Below, one piece after another: positions 27,026 to 36,551 of a DNA stretch of 64,000 nt. Below the pieces are notes generated by a model. The model searched no databases. It was not told where the DNA came from and worked only from the letters and a program-made list of their open reading frames with translations. The translations under genes were made by a program, and so were the position numbers. This DNA comes from CAZEER01 sp964511215 (lineage in GTDB: Bacteria; Fidelibacterota; Marinisomatia; Marinisomatales; UBA1611): NCBI GenBank assembly GCA_964511215.1, contig CAZEER010000003.1, positions 11,082-75,081 on the forward strand, in the 5' to 3' direction. Numbering within the stretch: position 1 is the first letter of the stretch; each line of letters starts with the position of its first letter.

Positions 27026-28858
27026 TTAGTGAAGTTTTGATAGGCTTCTGTTCCAGATTAAATAAGAACCTATTAATGCAGCACCTAATAGCAAGACAGC
27101 ATTTCCAAAGTTTTTGAAAATTAAGTTCCCTATTCCAAATGTGAATCCATATATCATCAATATACCGGCAATCCATTGGAGCAAGAATCCATTACTTACT
27201 GGTTGGAGTGTATGTTTAAAGTCTTTTATAACAGGTTTCCACCATCCGCCAGGTTGAACTTTATCATAAAATAATTGTAGTTGATCTAATGGCTCGGGCT
27301 TTGTCATAAGAGTAGCAGTTATCCATGTTATAACAGCAAGCGGTACAATAATCATTAGCTTATGATGCACCTGTAGACTGATATTAAATAATACTGGAGC
27401 AGATCCAAAAAGTGAATATTCACTCCCATCTGCAATTGTTTGAAAATATGCAATAATTTCTAATGTGCTTGTTATGATTATTGATGTACCAAGTGCTGTA
27501 ATCTCACTCCACGCATTTATACGCCACCAAAACCAACGTAGGATTAGTACTAGGCCTATTCCTGCACCCATTGAAAAAATAAATTCCCATGCTTTTGAGA
27601 TACTCTGCATTTTTAATGCAGTAAATGCTGAAAGGATCATAAGAATCACCGTAATGATTTTTCCTACAATAACATAATGGTTCTCAGATTCATTAGGTTT
27701 AAAAAATCTTTTGTATACATCATTTATAAGGTAAGACGCCCCCCAATTTAAATGAGTATCAATCGTAGACATGAAGGCTGCAAGAAAAGAAACAATAAGA
27801 ATTCCTTTAAGACCTGGGCCAAGGAGCGCATTCATGACAAGCGGATACCCTGCTTTCACTCCAAGTTCTGAATATGATTCAGGTATTAAAGGGAACATCG
27901 TGATTGAGACAACTGCTACGATGATCCATGGCCAAACTCGCAGGGCATAATGTGCAAGATTATACCAAAGAGTGGCCAATAATGCATGATGCTCATTTTT
28001 TGCCGATGACATTCTTTGAATAATATATCCTCCACCATCTGTTCCATGATGACTCCACCACATAATTGTAATAAAAATTAGAAATTTTGAGAAAGGAGAC
28101 TCCCAGAAAATTGATGTAGAAATATTTGAATCTGGTATAGGCGGAATAAATTTTAAAGTGTTATCATGTACAATACCTGTATCTTGGAGCATCGATAATT
28201 TGCTTAGTAATGAGTCCATTCCACCAATATGATTTAGTGCAATTATTGCAAGTGCAATAGAACCAAACATTGCTATAAAGAATTGGACAAGGTCAGTTAT
28301 AACTACACCCCAGAATCCAGATAAAATAGCATATACGAGAGCAATTACAACGCAGATCCATACTGCATTCCATTTATCCATATTAAGCATAACGGATACA
28401 ACTGAAGCCATTGCATTGATCACCCAGCCCATCACAATGAAATTATAAAGAATAGAGAAGTATCCTGCCTTAAATGCTCTGAGAAAGGCAGCTGGTTTAC
28501 CACTATATCTTATTTCTAATAATTCATTGTCCGTCAATACTTCTGCCCGGCGCCATAATCGAGAAAATAGAAAAACCCCCAATAATGAACCCATGAGCAA
28601 ATTCCACCAAAACCAATTCTGCCAAATACCTGATCCGCGGACAAATTCAGTTATGGCAAGAGGAGTATCGGCAGCGAATGTTGTTGCAACCATAGATGTA
28701 CCAACAATCCACCATGGAAGTGAACGACCTGAAAGAAAATATTCTTCTGTATTTGAGGCAGCCCTTTTAGAGAAATATATCCCAACTCCTAATGAAAAAA
28801 TTATGTAGGAGATAATTATTGTCCAGTCAATCCAATGAAGTGATACAGATTCAATCAT
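27026..28858 (-). CDS. Sodium:solute symporter (SSS family)
   Basis: A 610-residue transporter with about 14 membrane helices. SSS features: AASNTEEYFLSGRSLPWW, FAADTPLAITEFVRGSG and SFLAAFMSTIDTHLNWGA in the sodium-site region. It overlaps the SpoIID gene by 8 bases and is 2 bases before the NagX-like gene. By position it probably imports GlcNAc, MurNAc or a muropeptide fragment; a second SSS gene is at 38068-39639. Confidence 0.9.
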   Translation of the reverse strand: MIESVSLHWIDWTIIISYIIFSLGVGIYFSKRAASNTEEYFLSGRSLPWWIVGTSMVATTFAADTPLAITEFVRGSGIWQNWFWWNLLMGSLLGVFLFSRLWRRAEVLTDNELLEIRYSGKPAAFLRAFKAGYFSILYNFIVMGWVINAMASVVSVMLNMDKWNAVWICVVIALVYAILSGFWGVVITDLVQFFIAMFGSIALAIIALNHIGGMDSLLSKLSMLQDTGIVHDNTLKFIPPIPDSNISTSIFWESPFSKFLIFITIMWWSHHGTDGGGYIIQRMSSAKNEHHALLATLWYNLAHYALRVWPWIIVAVVSITMFPLIPESYSELGVKAGYPLVMNALLGPGLKGILIVSFLAAFMSTIDTHLNWGASYLINDVYKRFFKPNESENHYVIVGKIITVILMILSAFTALKMQSISKAWEFIFSMGAGIGLVLILRWFWWRINAWSEITALGTSIIITSTLEIIAYFQTIADGSEYSLFGSAPVLFNISLQVHHKLMIIVPLAVITWITATLMTKPEPLDQLQLFYDKVQPGGWWKPVIKDFKHTLQPVSNGFLLQWIAGILMIYGFTFGIGNLIFKNFGNAVLLLGAALIGSYLIWNRSLSKLH

Positions 28859-30107
28859 AAAGTTTTTTTAGAGTTGTAGATAAAAAATAATGTGATAAAA
28901 TTTTTTTAGTAGATTTATTTTGTAACGCCATTACCAATGCCCCAATCTGGCAGAGACCTACTCCATGCCCCCAGCCTGCTCCTTTTAACGTTATTGAATC
29001 TAAATTATTATTTGTATCCAAATTTGGAATAGTTATAAATGCAGAACTATATAAAAATTTATTATGTAGAACTCTTCTGATTTCATATTCACTCACAATG
29101 ATTGCTTTATAAGGTTTAGTATTTTTAATTCCTTCAATCTTTAATTTTATTATTCTTCCAGAAACCCCACGTTTTAAGGCTTTTATTGATAAAATTGAAT
29201 CAAATGCAATTCCTAATTTTTTATAGATCATTTCTTTTAATTCAATTATAGAATAAGTGAATTCCCAACGAAAATAGTCACCCTTTTTATCTACGACTCC
29301 AATATATTTTTTCAAATTGTTATTACTAATGTATTTATTACTGCAATAACATTCAGGATAAGTTTTCATCCAATGTTCAAGGTCATTAATTTTATTAAAA
29401 TCTGGTAAATCAATTTTTTCACTATCAGGAATTCCACGCAAATAGGGTTTAGGTTTTTCATCCCAAACGTTTTCATTGTTTTCTGATATACCACCACATG
29501 ATTTTGAATATCGAGTATCACAAATTTTATTATTAAAAATTAAGAATTGGCCACGAGTCATTTCTACTGAAGACTTAGACGCTTGTGTTAAGTTCTTTAT
29601 GCCTTGATAACGTTGACAGCAATCATCATTGCATGCATCAATACCAAGAGCAGCATGTTTTTGCTCTGCTGCAGCTACAATCCATGATCTTGCTGCGATT
29701 GTTTGTGCTTTTAGTAATGCGGGTGGACATGCATTGCTCATTTCTGATATAGCGACACACATTAAATACATTTCTAATTTAATTTCATTCACTACAAATA
29801 GAGAATTACTTCTATTTGAGATAAATAAATTACCAGGAACTTGTATAGTAATATTTTTTTCCCAATGAAATCCACGTCCAGTAGGAACCGGATGAATCAG
29901 AAAATATAAATTATGTGTTGATTGTTTTAGTTTAAAATTTTTTAAGTGCTTATTATTAACGATAAGGTGTGTATCTGCTGCAGTTATAGAATATTTTTTC
30001 TTTTTATTCTGTGTACTTATCTCTAGTGAATTTTGTTTATCACTGGGAAGGACTATGCCAATTGAGATTGTTGGCTCTTTCTTTGGAATCTCGCCACTTG
30101 TTAACAT
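28851..30107 (-). CDS. SpoIID/LytB-domain protein without signal peptide
   Basis: A 418-residue protein with the SpoIID fold: the catalytic-Glu segment AISEMSNACPPALLKAQTIA followed by ARSW, Cys-rich DACNDDCCQRYQGI, and GWGHGVGLCQIGA near the C-terminus. SpoIID proteins are lytic transglycosylases or amidase enhancers acting on glycan strands lacking peptides. Unlike sporulation SpoIID there is no signal peptide or anchor (starts MLTSGEIPKKEP), so it seems cytoplasmic. It overlaps the kinase gene by 7 bases. It may process imported glycan or muropeptide; similar unanchored SpoIID proteins in amino-sugar operons are known from Bacteroidetes (recalled, not checked). Confidence 0.8.
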   Translation of the reverse strand: MLTSGEIPKKEPTISIGIVLPSDKQNSLEISTQNKKKKYSITAADTHLIVNNKHLKNFKLKQSTHNLYFLIHPVPTGRGFHWEKNITIQVPGNLFISNRSNSLFVVNEIKLEMYLMCVAISEMSNACPPALLKAQTIAARSWIVAAAEQKHAALGIDACNDDCCQRYQGIKNLTQASKSSVEMTRGQFLIFNNKICDTRYSKSCGGISENNENVWDEKPKPYLRGIPDSEKIDLPDFNKINDLEHWMKTYPECYCSNKYISNNNLKKYIGVVDKKGDYFRWEFTYSIIELKEMIYKKLGIAFDSILSIKALKRGVSGRIIKLKIEGIKNTKPYKAIIVSEYEIRRVLHNKFLYSSAFITIPNLDTNNNLDSITLKGAGWGHGVGLCQIGALVMALQNKSTKKILSHYFLSTTLKKLYD

Positions 30108-31039
30108 AATACTTTCCAGGCAGCACCCAATGCTGCCGTCCTTCTATCAGAAGAGAAATCAATAATTAAATCTGTACAATTCATAAACATTTTCCCTAAT
30201 CTGTTATTGTCATTTAATAGAAAATGGCCAAGTCTCTGGCCTATAACTATTTTTTCAATTGATTCATTATTTTTTTGAAAAAACTTAATTCGGTCATCTA
30301 CTAGGAATGAAAATGCTTCTAATACATTTTCAACAATATCAAAAAATTGATTTGATCTAGATAGTTCAGACAGCGTTCTATATTTAGTGTTGTAAGTTAG
30401 ATTGTACTTTTTGATTATACCTGATGGAGAGAGCCATGATTCTACAGAGTCACCAGATGGAAGAGTTAATTCCCACGAACGTTTAGGACTAGAATTATGG
30501 TTAAAGTCAATCATTTCACCATTAAGAACTAATCCATCTGCTATTCCTGTTCCGCCACCAATATAGATACCATTATTAATATTTTTCATTTTTCCTATAG
30601 TTGACTTCCACTCTCCCATAACACAGCAATCTGAATCATTATAAATAGTATTGACAGCATCTAGGCGATTTACCATATTGATAATTCTTGGACCATTTGC
30701 TAATACTACGATATCATTTTTATTTTTTATTCCTGGAAAACATAATCCAGTTTGATAACCTTGACACTGAGATAAAGCTTGTTGAATTGTTTCTATAATG
30801 ATATTCCCTTGAATGATCTCAGAATTTTTGATTGATATTTTTCCAATTTTATATTCATTTCGTTGTATATCTAATGCTACTGGTAAAAAGTTTTTATCCC
30901 AGCTTGGATGATTAGAGTAAAGAAATTCTTGATAAATTTTACCTGGAGAGATGTTATTGGATTCAGGATCAAAAATTGCTGATTGGATAAGTACTTTTGT
31001 GGCACCGCAGTCAACACCCACTAAAAGATCATTATTCAT
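30101..31039 (-). CDS. BadF/BadG-type ATPase, probable N-acetylglucosamine or muramic-acid kinase
   Basis: A 312-residue sugar-kinase-fold protein. VGVDCGATKVLIQSA is the phosphate-1 loop and YIGGGTGIADGLVLNGEM the second nucleotide segment; SDRRTAALGAAW is the C-terminal signature of the BadF/NAGK family. Members phosphorylate GlcNAc, glucosamine or MurNAc (MurK-like). Placed between NagZ and SpoIID genes with short overlaps on both sides, it most likely phosphorylates the sugar that NagZ releases. The exact sugar is not decided by sequence. Confidence 0.85.
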   Translation of the reverse strand: MNNDLLVGVDCGATKVLIQSAIFDPESNNISPGKIYQEFLYSNHPSWDKNFLPVALDIQRNEYKIGKISIKNSEIIQGNIIIETIQQALSQCQGYQTGLCFPGIKNKNDIVVLANGPRIINMVNRLDAVNTIYNDSDCCVMGEWKSTIGKMKNINNGIYIGGGTGIADGLVLNGEMIDFNHNSSPKRSWELTLPSGDSVESWLSPSGIIKKYNLTYNTKYRTLSELSRSNQFFDIVENVLEAFSFLVDDRIKFFQKNNESIEKIVIGQRLGHFLLNDNNRLGKMFMNCTDLIIDFSSDRRTAALGAAWKVLC

Positions 31040-32090
31040 TGATATTATATTTTAATTTGAGAGTATCAATTCTATTGATAGATTCTAATATTCTAGTTTT
31101 TTGTATCTTACCGGTATCAATTAGATGACAAATTGTATGGATTGCTTTAGGAATGTAATCATTATCATAAATAAGATTATTTCCAAGACAAAATAGGTCA
31201 ATCCCTGCATTAATCATAAGTTCAAATGTATCTTCCATACTATAGTGATCTGAAATAGCACGCATGCTAGGATCATCGCAAATAACTACGCCTTCAAAAC
31301 CAAGATCAGTTTTTAACATATCAGATATAATCTTTTTTGATAGAGATGCAGGGTATTCAGGATCTAATTTGTTATCAAAAGCATGAGAGACCATTATTGT
31401 ATCTAAATCTTTAGATTGAATTAATTTATCAAATGGTAAAACATCTTTGACAGTCCAAGTATTTGTAATATCTGTAAACCCTTCATGAGTATCACCCGAA
31501 GCCGTTCCAAGTCCTGGGAAATGTTTACCACAGGAAATTATTCCTTTTTCTCGATGAGTACTTATAAATATTTTTGAATGTTCAACTACAGTTTTTGGGT
31601 CTTTTGAGAATGCTCTATCAGCCTCACTTATAACGGTACCATCTCCAAAATCAAGGTCTAATACTGGAGCAAAATTAAGATTAATTCCTGCCTCTGAAAG
31701 TGTTGATGCCATGGATTGTGAAAACTGTTTTGTTATGAGTGGATTATTTAATAATCCAATATGTTTCCAAGAAGGATTTTCTTCAAAACCATATATTGCT
31801 TTAAGCCTAGATGAGTTTCCACCCTCTTGGTCAACTGATATTAAAAGTGGTATTTTAGAGATATTCTGTAATTGTGATGTAAGAACTTTAATTTGCTTTG
31901 GAGATTCTATATTCCGTGTTCCTGGTTTCATTTCACTTCCACCGAGTTCAAGATCTATATCGTAAAGAATTACACCTGCAATATTATACTTATCAATATA
32001 TTTTTTTATTTCAGAACCATTTAATAGATTTTTACCACGAAACCCTGCGATAATTATTTGCCCAACAAGCTGTTCAATTGATTTTGCCAT
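31032..32090 (-). CDS. nagZ: GH3 beta-N-acetylhexosaminidase, NagZ-like
   Basis: A 352-residue cytoplasmic GH3 protein. Hallmarks: DQEGG, GKHFPGLGTASGDTHEG (the bacterial NagZ His/Asp acid-base loop) and the nucleophile region GVVICDDPSMRAIS. NagZ removes GlcNAc from muropeptides during cell-wall recycling. It is the first gene of the overlapping minus-strand salvage operon and is divergent from the GH3/beta-lactamase-like lipoprotein. Confidence 0.9.
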   Translation of the reverse strand: MAKSIEQLVGQIIIAGFRGKNLLNGSEIKKYIDKYNIAGVILYDIDLELGGSEMKPGTRNIESPKQIKVLTSQLQNISKIPLLISVDQEGGNSSRLKAIYGFEENPSWKHIGLLNNPLITKQFSQSMASTLSEAGINLNFAPVLDLDFGDGTVISEADRAFSKDPKTVVEHSKIFISTHREKGIISCGKHFPGLGTASGDTHEGFTDITNTWTVKDVLPFDKLIQSKDLDTIMVSHAFDNKLDPEYPASLSKKIISDMLKTDLGFEGVVICDDPSMRAISDHYSMEDTFELMINAGIDLFCLGNNLIYDNDYIPKAIHTICHLIDTGKIQKTRILESINRIDTLKLKYNINE

Positions 32091-32275
32091 ATATTGAAAC
32101 TAATTTGAAAAATTCATATGTCTAATAAAAAGCGTATAGATTATAAAATTTTATAAACAATTTTACGTATCTTTTTATTTATTATTTTTTATTATTTAGT
32201 TGTATAAGTTTAGTTGAACAGATATATTTTTACTTAAGGTTGTTGATAATTATCCTAAAATATTATTATTGAATA
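32091..32275. promoter_or_regulatory. Divergent promoter region of the two GH3 genes
   Basis: 185 AT-rich bases between the nagZ operon (leftward) and the GH3/beta-lactamase-fold gene (rightward). Both transcripts must start here or nearby, so this is the natural place for a shared regulator site. No confident -35/-10 pair, palindrome or riboswitch is seen. Confidence 0.45.
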
Positions 32276-35182
32276 ATGACTAGAAGTCATCCTACATATT
32301 TTGTCTACAGTATTATAATTTTATTTTTTATTAGTTGCTCTCCCATGCCAAATAGTTCAAATAATTGGGCAGAAAAAACTTTAAAAAATTTATCGTTGCG
32401 TGAAAAGATTGCTCAAATGATGATTTACCGCATGAACATGAGATTAAAAGATATTCCTGTATCCAAATGGAATGAGATAATGGATTTAATCAATTCTGAT
32501 GGTATAGGTGGAGTTCATCTATGGTTTGGTGAAGCGAGTAGTTCCTTGATAATAATGAATGAAATGCAGAATGCTTCTAAAGTACCTATTATATTTGATG
32601 CTGATATTGAGTATGGACTGCACCAAAGATTCCCAATGGGAACGGAGCTTATGCCTTTAATGGCGATAGCTGCTACAGGTAATCCTAAAAATGCCTATGC
32701 AATTGGGAAAATTGTTGCTAAAGAATCAAGAGCAATCGGAGTACATTGGAATTTTTCACCTGTTGTTGATGTAAATAACAATCCTGCGAATCCAATTATT
32801 AATGTTAGATCCTTTAGTGAAGACCCCAAAATAGTTAGTCAATATGGTGTAGAATATTTAAAAGGTCTACAGGATAATGGGATGCTTGCAACTGCAAAAC
32901 ATTTTCCAGGGCATGGTGATACAGAAACAGATTCACACTCTGCATTGGCAATGATTCCTAGTGATTCATCTAGAATTTGGTCAGTGGAAATACCGCCTTT
33001 TCAAGCAATGATTAATAATGGAGTTGATGCTGTAATGATTGCCCATGTTCATGCACCAGATTACCAGCCTGATGCTTATATGCCTGCATCTATGAATTCC
33101 TTTTGGGTAAAAAATATATTAAGAGATAGACTTGGTTTTAAGGGAGTTATAGTAACGGATGCAATGGAGATGGGTGGGATTACGAAAAATTATTCAGATG
33201 CATTTGCTTTAGTAGAAGCTGTGAAAGCGGGTTGTGATGTTATTATCCAAAATGATGATTTAATACAATCTATAGAAACTATAGAGAAAGCAGTTTTAGA
33301 TGGTAGAGTTTCTGAAGATACAATTGATCAATCTGCTCTAAAAATGCTTAAAATGAAAGAAAAGTTAGGTATCCATTTAAGCAATAAAATAAATCTAACC
33401 AATGTTCAAGAGATTTTCAGTAATGATCAACATAAAATTGAAGCTAAAAGAATAGCTTCGGAAGTAATCACATGTGTAAAACATAATAAAAACATGCTTC
33501 CTATTAATCAGAATATTGACTGGATTGTTATTGATATCTATGATACTGAAAATAATCACTCTATCTCACCAATTACAAAAGGGCTGAAATCCGCAGGTCT
33601 AAAAATAAAATCATTTCAAATAGATGAGTCTGATTCAAAAAATATTTTAACTGAAATTCTAAATCAAATACCTCAAAACTCTAATGTAATTCTAAATACT
33701 TTTGTAACCTATCAAGCTTGGAAAGATAGGATTTCACTCCCTGAAAATGAATCAAATTTCATAAAAAATATATTGAAGATTACGGATAGAGTAATTTTAG
33801 GAAGTCTGGGAAATCCATATATCATCCAAGATTTTCCTGAAATACCAGTATACTTATGTGCATATAAAAATAATTTATTAATGCAAAATGCATACATTGA
33901 TGCTTTATTAGGGAAGACTACAATTGCTGGAAAATTACCTATTACTATACCAGGGGTTTCAGATTTAAATCAAGGTATAATAATCAAAAAACAAGATAAA
34001 AAGAACTCTGTTATTTATTCTAAACCAGGAATCGAGATAAAACAAGTTATCCCATATGAAATAAATGTTAATACTGAACAATTAGTTTCACTATTAGAAG
34101 AAGCTGTGCAAAAAAGAGCATGGGCCGGTAGTGTTTTACTTGGCTCAAAATCTGGGAAAATTTTTATTAATAAAGCATCTGGCTATCATACCTATGAAAG
34201 AAAAAGAAAAATGAGAAAGAGTGACATTTTTGATTTAGCCTCTATATCAAAAGTAATTTCAACAACCTCATGTGTAATGAAGCTTTATGATCAAAAATTA
34301 ATTGATTTAGAAGATTTAGTGATTGAATATTTACCAAGATTTAAAGGTTCGCAGGAGCAGTATTTTGATCAAAAATCTAAAACCACTATTAAAAATCTTT
34401 TAACCCATACTGCTGGTTTACCTCCATTTCGTCAGTACTTTCTCATGAAAGAGCCACCAGAAGTAATGTTAGATAGTATCTTTAATACAGAACCCATTTT
34501 CGGCTTAGAAGATACCGCAGTTTATTCCGATGTAGGGATTATTGTTCTTGGTGAAATTGTTAAAAAAGTTGGAGGTTTATCATTAGCTAAGTACGCAGAT
34601 GAAAATATATTTCAATCTTTGGGAATGAATACTACATTTTATAACCCACCAAAAGAAAAATTAAATCGTATTGTTCCAACAGAAATAAATATAGAAGGAA
34701 AATTAATCAAGGGATATGTACATGATGAAAATGCTTTTGCCTTGGGTGGAGTTGCAGGGCATGCAGGATTGTTTTCTACAACTCGGGATTTAGCTATTTT
34801 TTCACAAATGATGTTAAATAAGGGTCTATATGGATGGAAAAGAATTTTTCAATCTGAAACTGTAGAACTTTTTACTCAATACTCGGATACCAATAAAAAA
34901 ACCTCTAGGAGATTAGGATGGGATGCCCCATCAGGGAAATCTTCGGGAGGAGTTTATTTAAGTAACTCCAGTTTTGGCCATACAGGCTTTACAGGAACAA
35001 GTCTTTGGATAGATCCAGAGAATAATGTTATTGTAATTCTGTTAACAAATGCAGTCCATCCCAGAAGAGTAAATAAAATGCCCCTTTATTTTGATTGGCG
35101 TCAAAGAATCCATTCAGCCGTTTATGAATCATTGGGTTTGGATCAGAAAAACAAAGATTTAGATTGGAGAAAAAGATGGTGA
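32276..35182 (+). CDS. Lipoprotein fusing GH3 hexosaminidase and serine beta-lactamase-fold hydrolase
   Basis: A 968-residue lipoprotein (FFISCSP). Residues about 35-385 are a GH3 catalytic domain with AKHFPGHGDTETDSHSALAM and VTDAMEMGG. A GH3 C-terminal-like domain follows (about 400-570). Residues about 590-960 are a class-C beta-lactamase/DD-peptidase-fold domain with SISK near 655, YSDVG in the place of YxN, and HTGFTG. GH3-NagZ removes GlcNAc; the second domain could cut the peptide or an ester. Together they would trim murein at the cell surface. Such fusions occur in Bacteroidetes. The next gene (GH18) starts 6 bases downstream. Confidence 0.87.
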   Translation: MTRSHPTYFVYSIIILFFISCSPMPNSSNNWAEKTLKNLSLREKIAQMMIYRMNMRLKDIPVSKWNEIMDLINSDGIGGVHLWFGEASSSLIIMNEMQNASKVPIIFDADIEYGLHQRFPMGTELMPLMAIAATGNPKNAYAIGKIVAKESRAIGVHWNFSPVVDVNNNPANPIINVRSFSEDPKIVSQYGVEYLKGLQDNGMLATAKHFPGHGDTETDSHSALAMIPSDSSRIWSVEIPPFQAMINNGVDAVMIAHVHAPDYQPDAYMPASMNSFWVKNILRDRLGFKGVIVTDAMEMGGITKNYSDAFALVEAVKAGCDVIIQNDDLIQSIETIEKAVLDGRVSEDTIDQSALKMLKMKEKLGIHLSNKINLTNVQEIFSNDQHKIEAKRIASEVITCVKHNKNMLPINQNIDWIVIDIYDTENNHSISPITKGLKSAGLKIKSFQIDESDSKNILTEILNQIPQNSNVILNTFVTYQAWKDRISLPENESNFIKNILKITDRVILGSLGNPYIIQDFPEIPVYLCAYKNNLLMQNAYIDALLGKTTIAGKLPITIPGVSDLNQGIIIKKQDKKNSVIYSKPGIEIKQVIPYEINVNTEQLVSLLEEAVQKRAWAGSVLLGSKSGKIFINKASGYHTYERKRKMRKSDIFDLASISKVISTTSCVMKLYDQKLIDLEDLVIEYLPRFKGSQEQYFDQKSKTTIKNLLTHTAGLPPFRQYFLMKEPPEVMLDSIFNTEPIFGLEDTAVYSDVGIIVLGEIVKKVGGLSLAKYADENIFQSLGMNTTFYNPPKEKLNRIVPTEINIEGKLIKGYVHDENAFALGGVAGHAGLFSTTRDLAIFSQMMLNKGLYGWKRIFQSETVELFTQYSDTNKKTSRRLGWDAPSGKSSGGVYLSNSSFGHTGFTGTSLWIDPENNVIVILLTNAVHPRRVNKMPLYFDWRQRIHSAVYESLGLDQKNKDLDWRKRW

Positions 35183-35188
35183 TTTCTT

Positions 35189-36550
35189 ATGCTGAATATT
35201 ATTAATTCAAATATAAAAAATTATATTGTTTTATTTTTTTTCGTTAGTTTATTAACTGCTCAACGTGTTGTGGGATACTATCCTTATTGGGTCCAAAATA
35301 CGCTCTTACCTCAAAATATTGATCTAGTAACATTTACTCATATTAATCACGCTTTTGCATGGCCAGATGCAAATGGTGAAATAATCGCTCCGAACAATTC
35401 ATTTTTTGATGTTCTGACATCGAGCTATATCCATGACCTAGATAGGAAATTCATCCTTTCCTTAGGTGGAGGAGGGCAGGGGCAAGGGTTTGCCACTTCC
35501 ACCTCAACATATGATATTAGAGCAGTTTTTATTGAGAATATTATTGATAAGCTTATTACCTATGGTTATGATGGGATTGATATTGATTGGGAGCATCCTC
35601 AATCAACCGAGCAAAGAAATAATCTCACCCAATTTATTCAAGAATTAGATTCCACATTCAATGCCTTTGATCCTGAGTTATTAATAACCATGGCAGTTCC
35701 CATATCAAATTGGTCTGGGCAGTGGTATGATTTTAATAGCCTAAAATTGCATGTGGATTATTTTAATGCGATGACGTATGATATCCATGGTGGGTGGAGT
35801 ACACACGCAGGTCACAATTCCCCTTTATACCAATCTCCACAGGGTGATCCCGATGGGTCAGTCCAGACAGGGATAAATTATTTAATAAGCAGTGGAATCC
35901 CTCAAGAAAAAATAAACATGGGTATACCTTTTTGGGGCAAGCAGTATAATACATCTACAATTAATGGAAATTTTTCTGGCACTGTTGTTGATCTATATTA
36001 CAATGAAATTACCCCGCTCATTGGAAATGGATGGGTCTACGAATGGGATAATGTTGCTAAGTGTCCTTATCTTGTGAAAGATGATCAAACAAAAATTATT
36101 ACCTATGACAATCCTCTTTCAGTAGAGTATAAATGTAATTATGCAAAACTTAGAAATCTTGGAGGGGTTATGGTATGGGCATTAGGTTATGATGAAATAG
36201 GTGGAGACGAAACTCTCACAGGGGCAATTAATATGCATTGGTTATCTGCATCGAACCGTGATTCTAAAATTTTACCAAATGATGCTAGTCTAGCTGTTTT
36301 TCCTAATCCATTTAATCCAGGAACAAAAATAAAGTTCGAATTACATAAAGCTGAAAATATTCGTATTAATATATACAATATTAGAGGGGCAATAATCAGG
36401 ACTGTAGTAAATGACTATTTTAAAGCAGGAATTCACGTAATGAATTATTATCCAGAATCGAATCATGATAATATTTCTAGTGGTGTTTATTTCTTAGAGT
36501 TAGAAACTTCCACAAAAAGGGTAACGAAAAAAATATTATATATAAAATAA
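35189..36550 (+). CDS. Secreted GH18 family glycosidase with T9SS-like C-terminal signal
   Basis: A 453-residue protein with a signal peptide (cut after about LLTAQ). The GH18 catalytic motif YDGIDIDWEHP holds the Asp and the acid Glu; GGVMVWALGYDEIGG closes the barrel. GH18 enzymes cleave chitin or endo-beta-GlcNAc bonds. After about residue 365, VFPNPFNPGTKIKFEL starts a beta-sandwich tail of the type-IX-secretion sorting kind. Directly downstream of the GH3 fusion, so both belong to the amino-polysaccharide set; chitin from marine debris is as plausible a substrate as murein. Confidence 0.9.
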   Translation: MLNIINSNIKNYIVLFFFVSLLTAQRVVGYYPYWVQNTLLPQNIDLVTFTHINHAFAWPDANGEIIAPNNSFFDVLTSSYIHDLDRKFILSLGGGGQGQGFATSTSTYDIRAVFIENIIDKLITYGYDGIDIDWEHPQSTEQRNNLTQFIQELDSTFNAFDPELLITMAVPISNWSGQWYDFNSLKLHVDYFNAMTYDIHGGWSTHAGHNSPLYQSPQGDPDGSVQTGINYLISSGIPQEKINMGIPFWGKQYNTSTINGNFSGTVVDLYYNEITPLIGNGWVYEWDNVAKCPYLVKDDQTKIITYDNPLSVEYKCNYAKLRNLGGVMVWALGYDEIGGDETLTGAINMHWLSASNRDSKILPNDASLAVFPNPFNPGTKIKFELHKAENIRINIYNIRGAIIRTVVNDYFKAGIHVMNYYPESNHDNISSGVYFLELETSTKRVTKKILYIK

Positions 36551-36551
36551 A

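Noticed and set aside
27021..27176. Longer N-terminus of the NagX-like protein (start at 27176)
   Set aside because: The extra 51 residues lie inside the symporter gene in another frame and lack family similarity. The ATG at 27023 gives the typical start.
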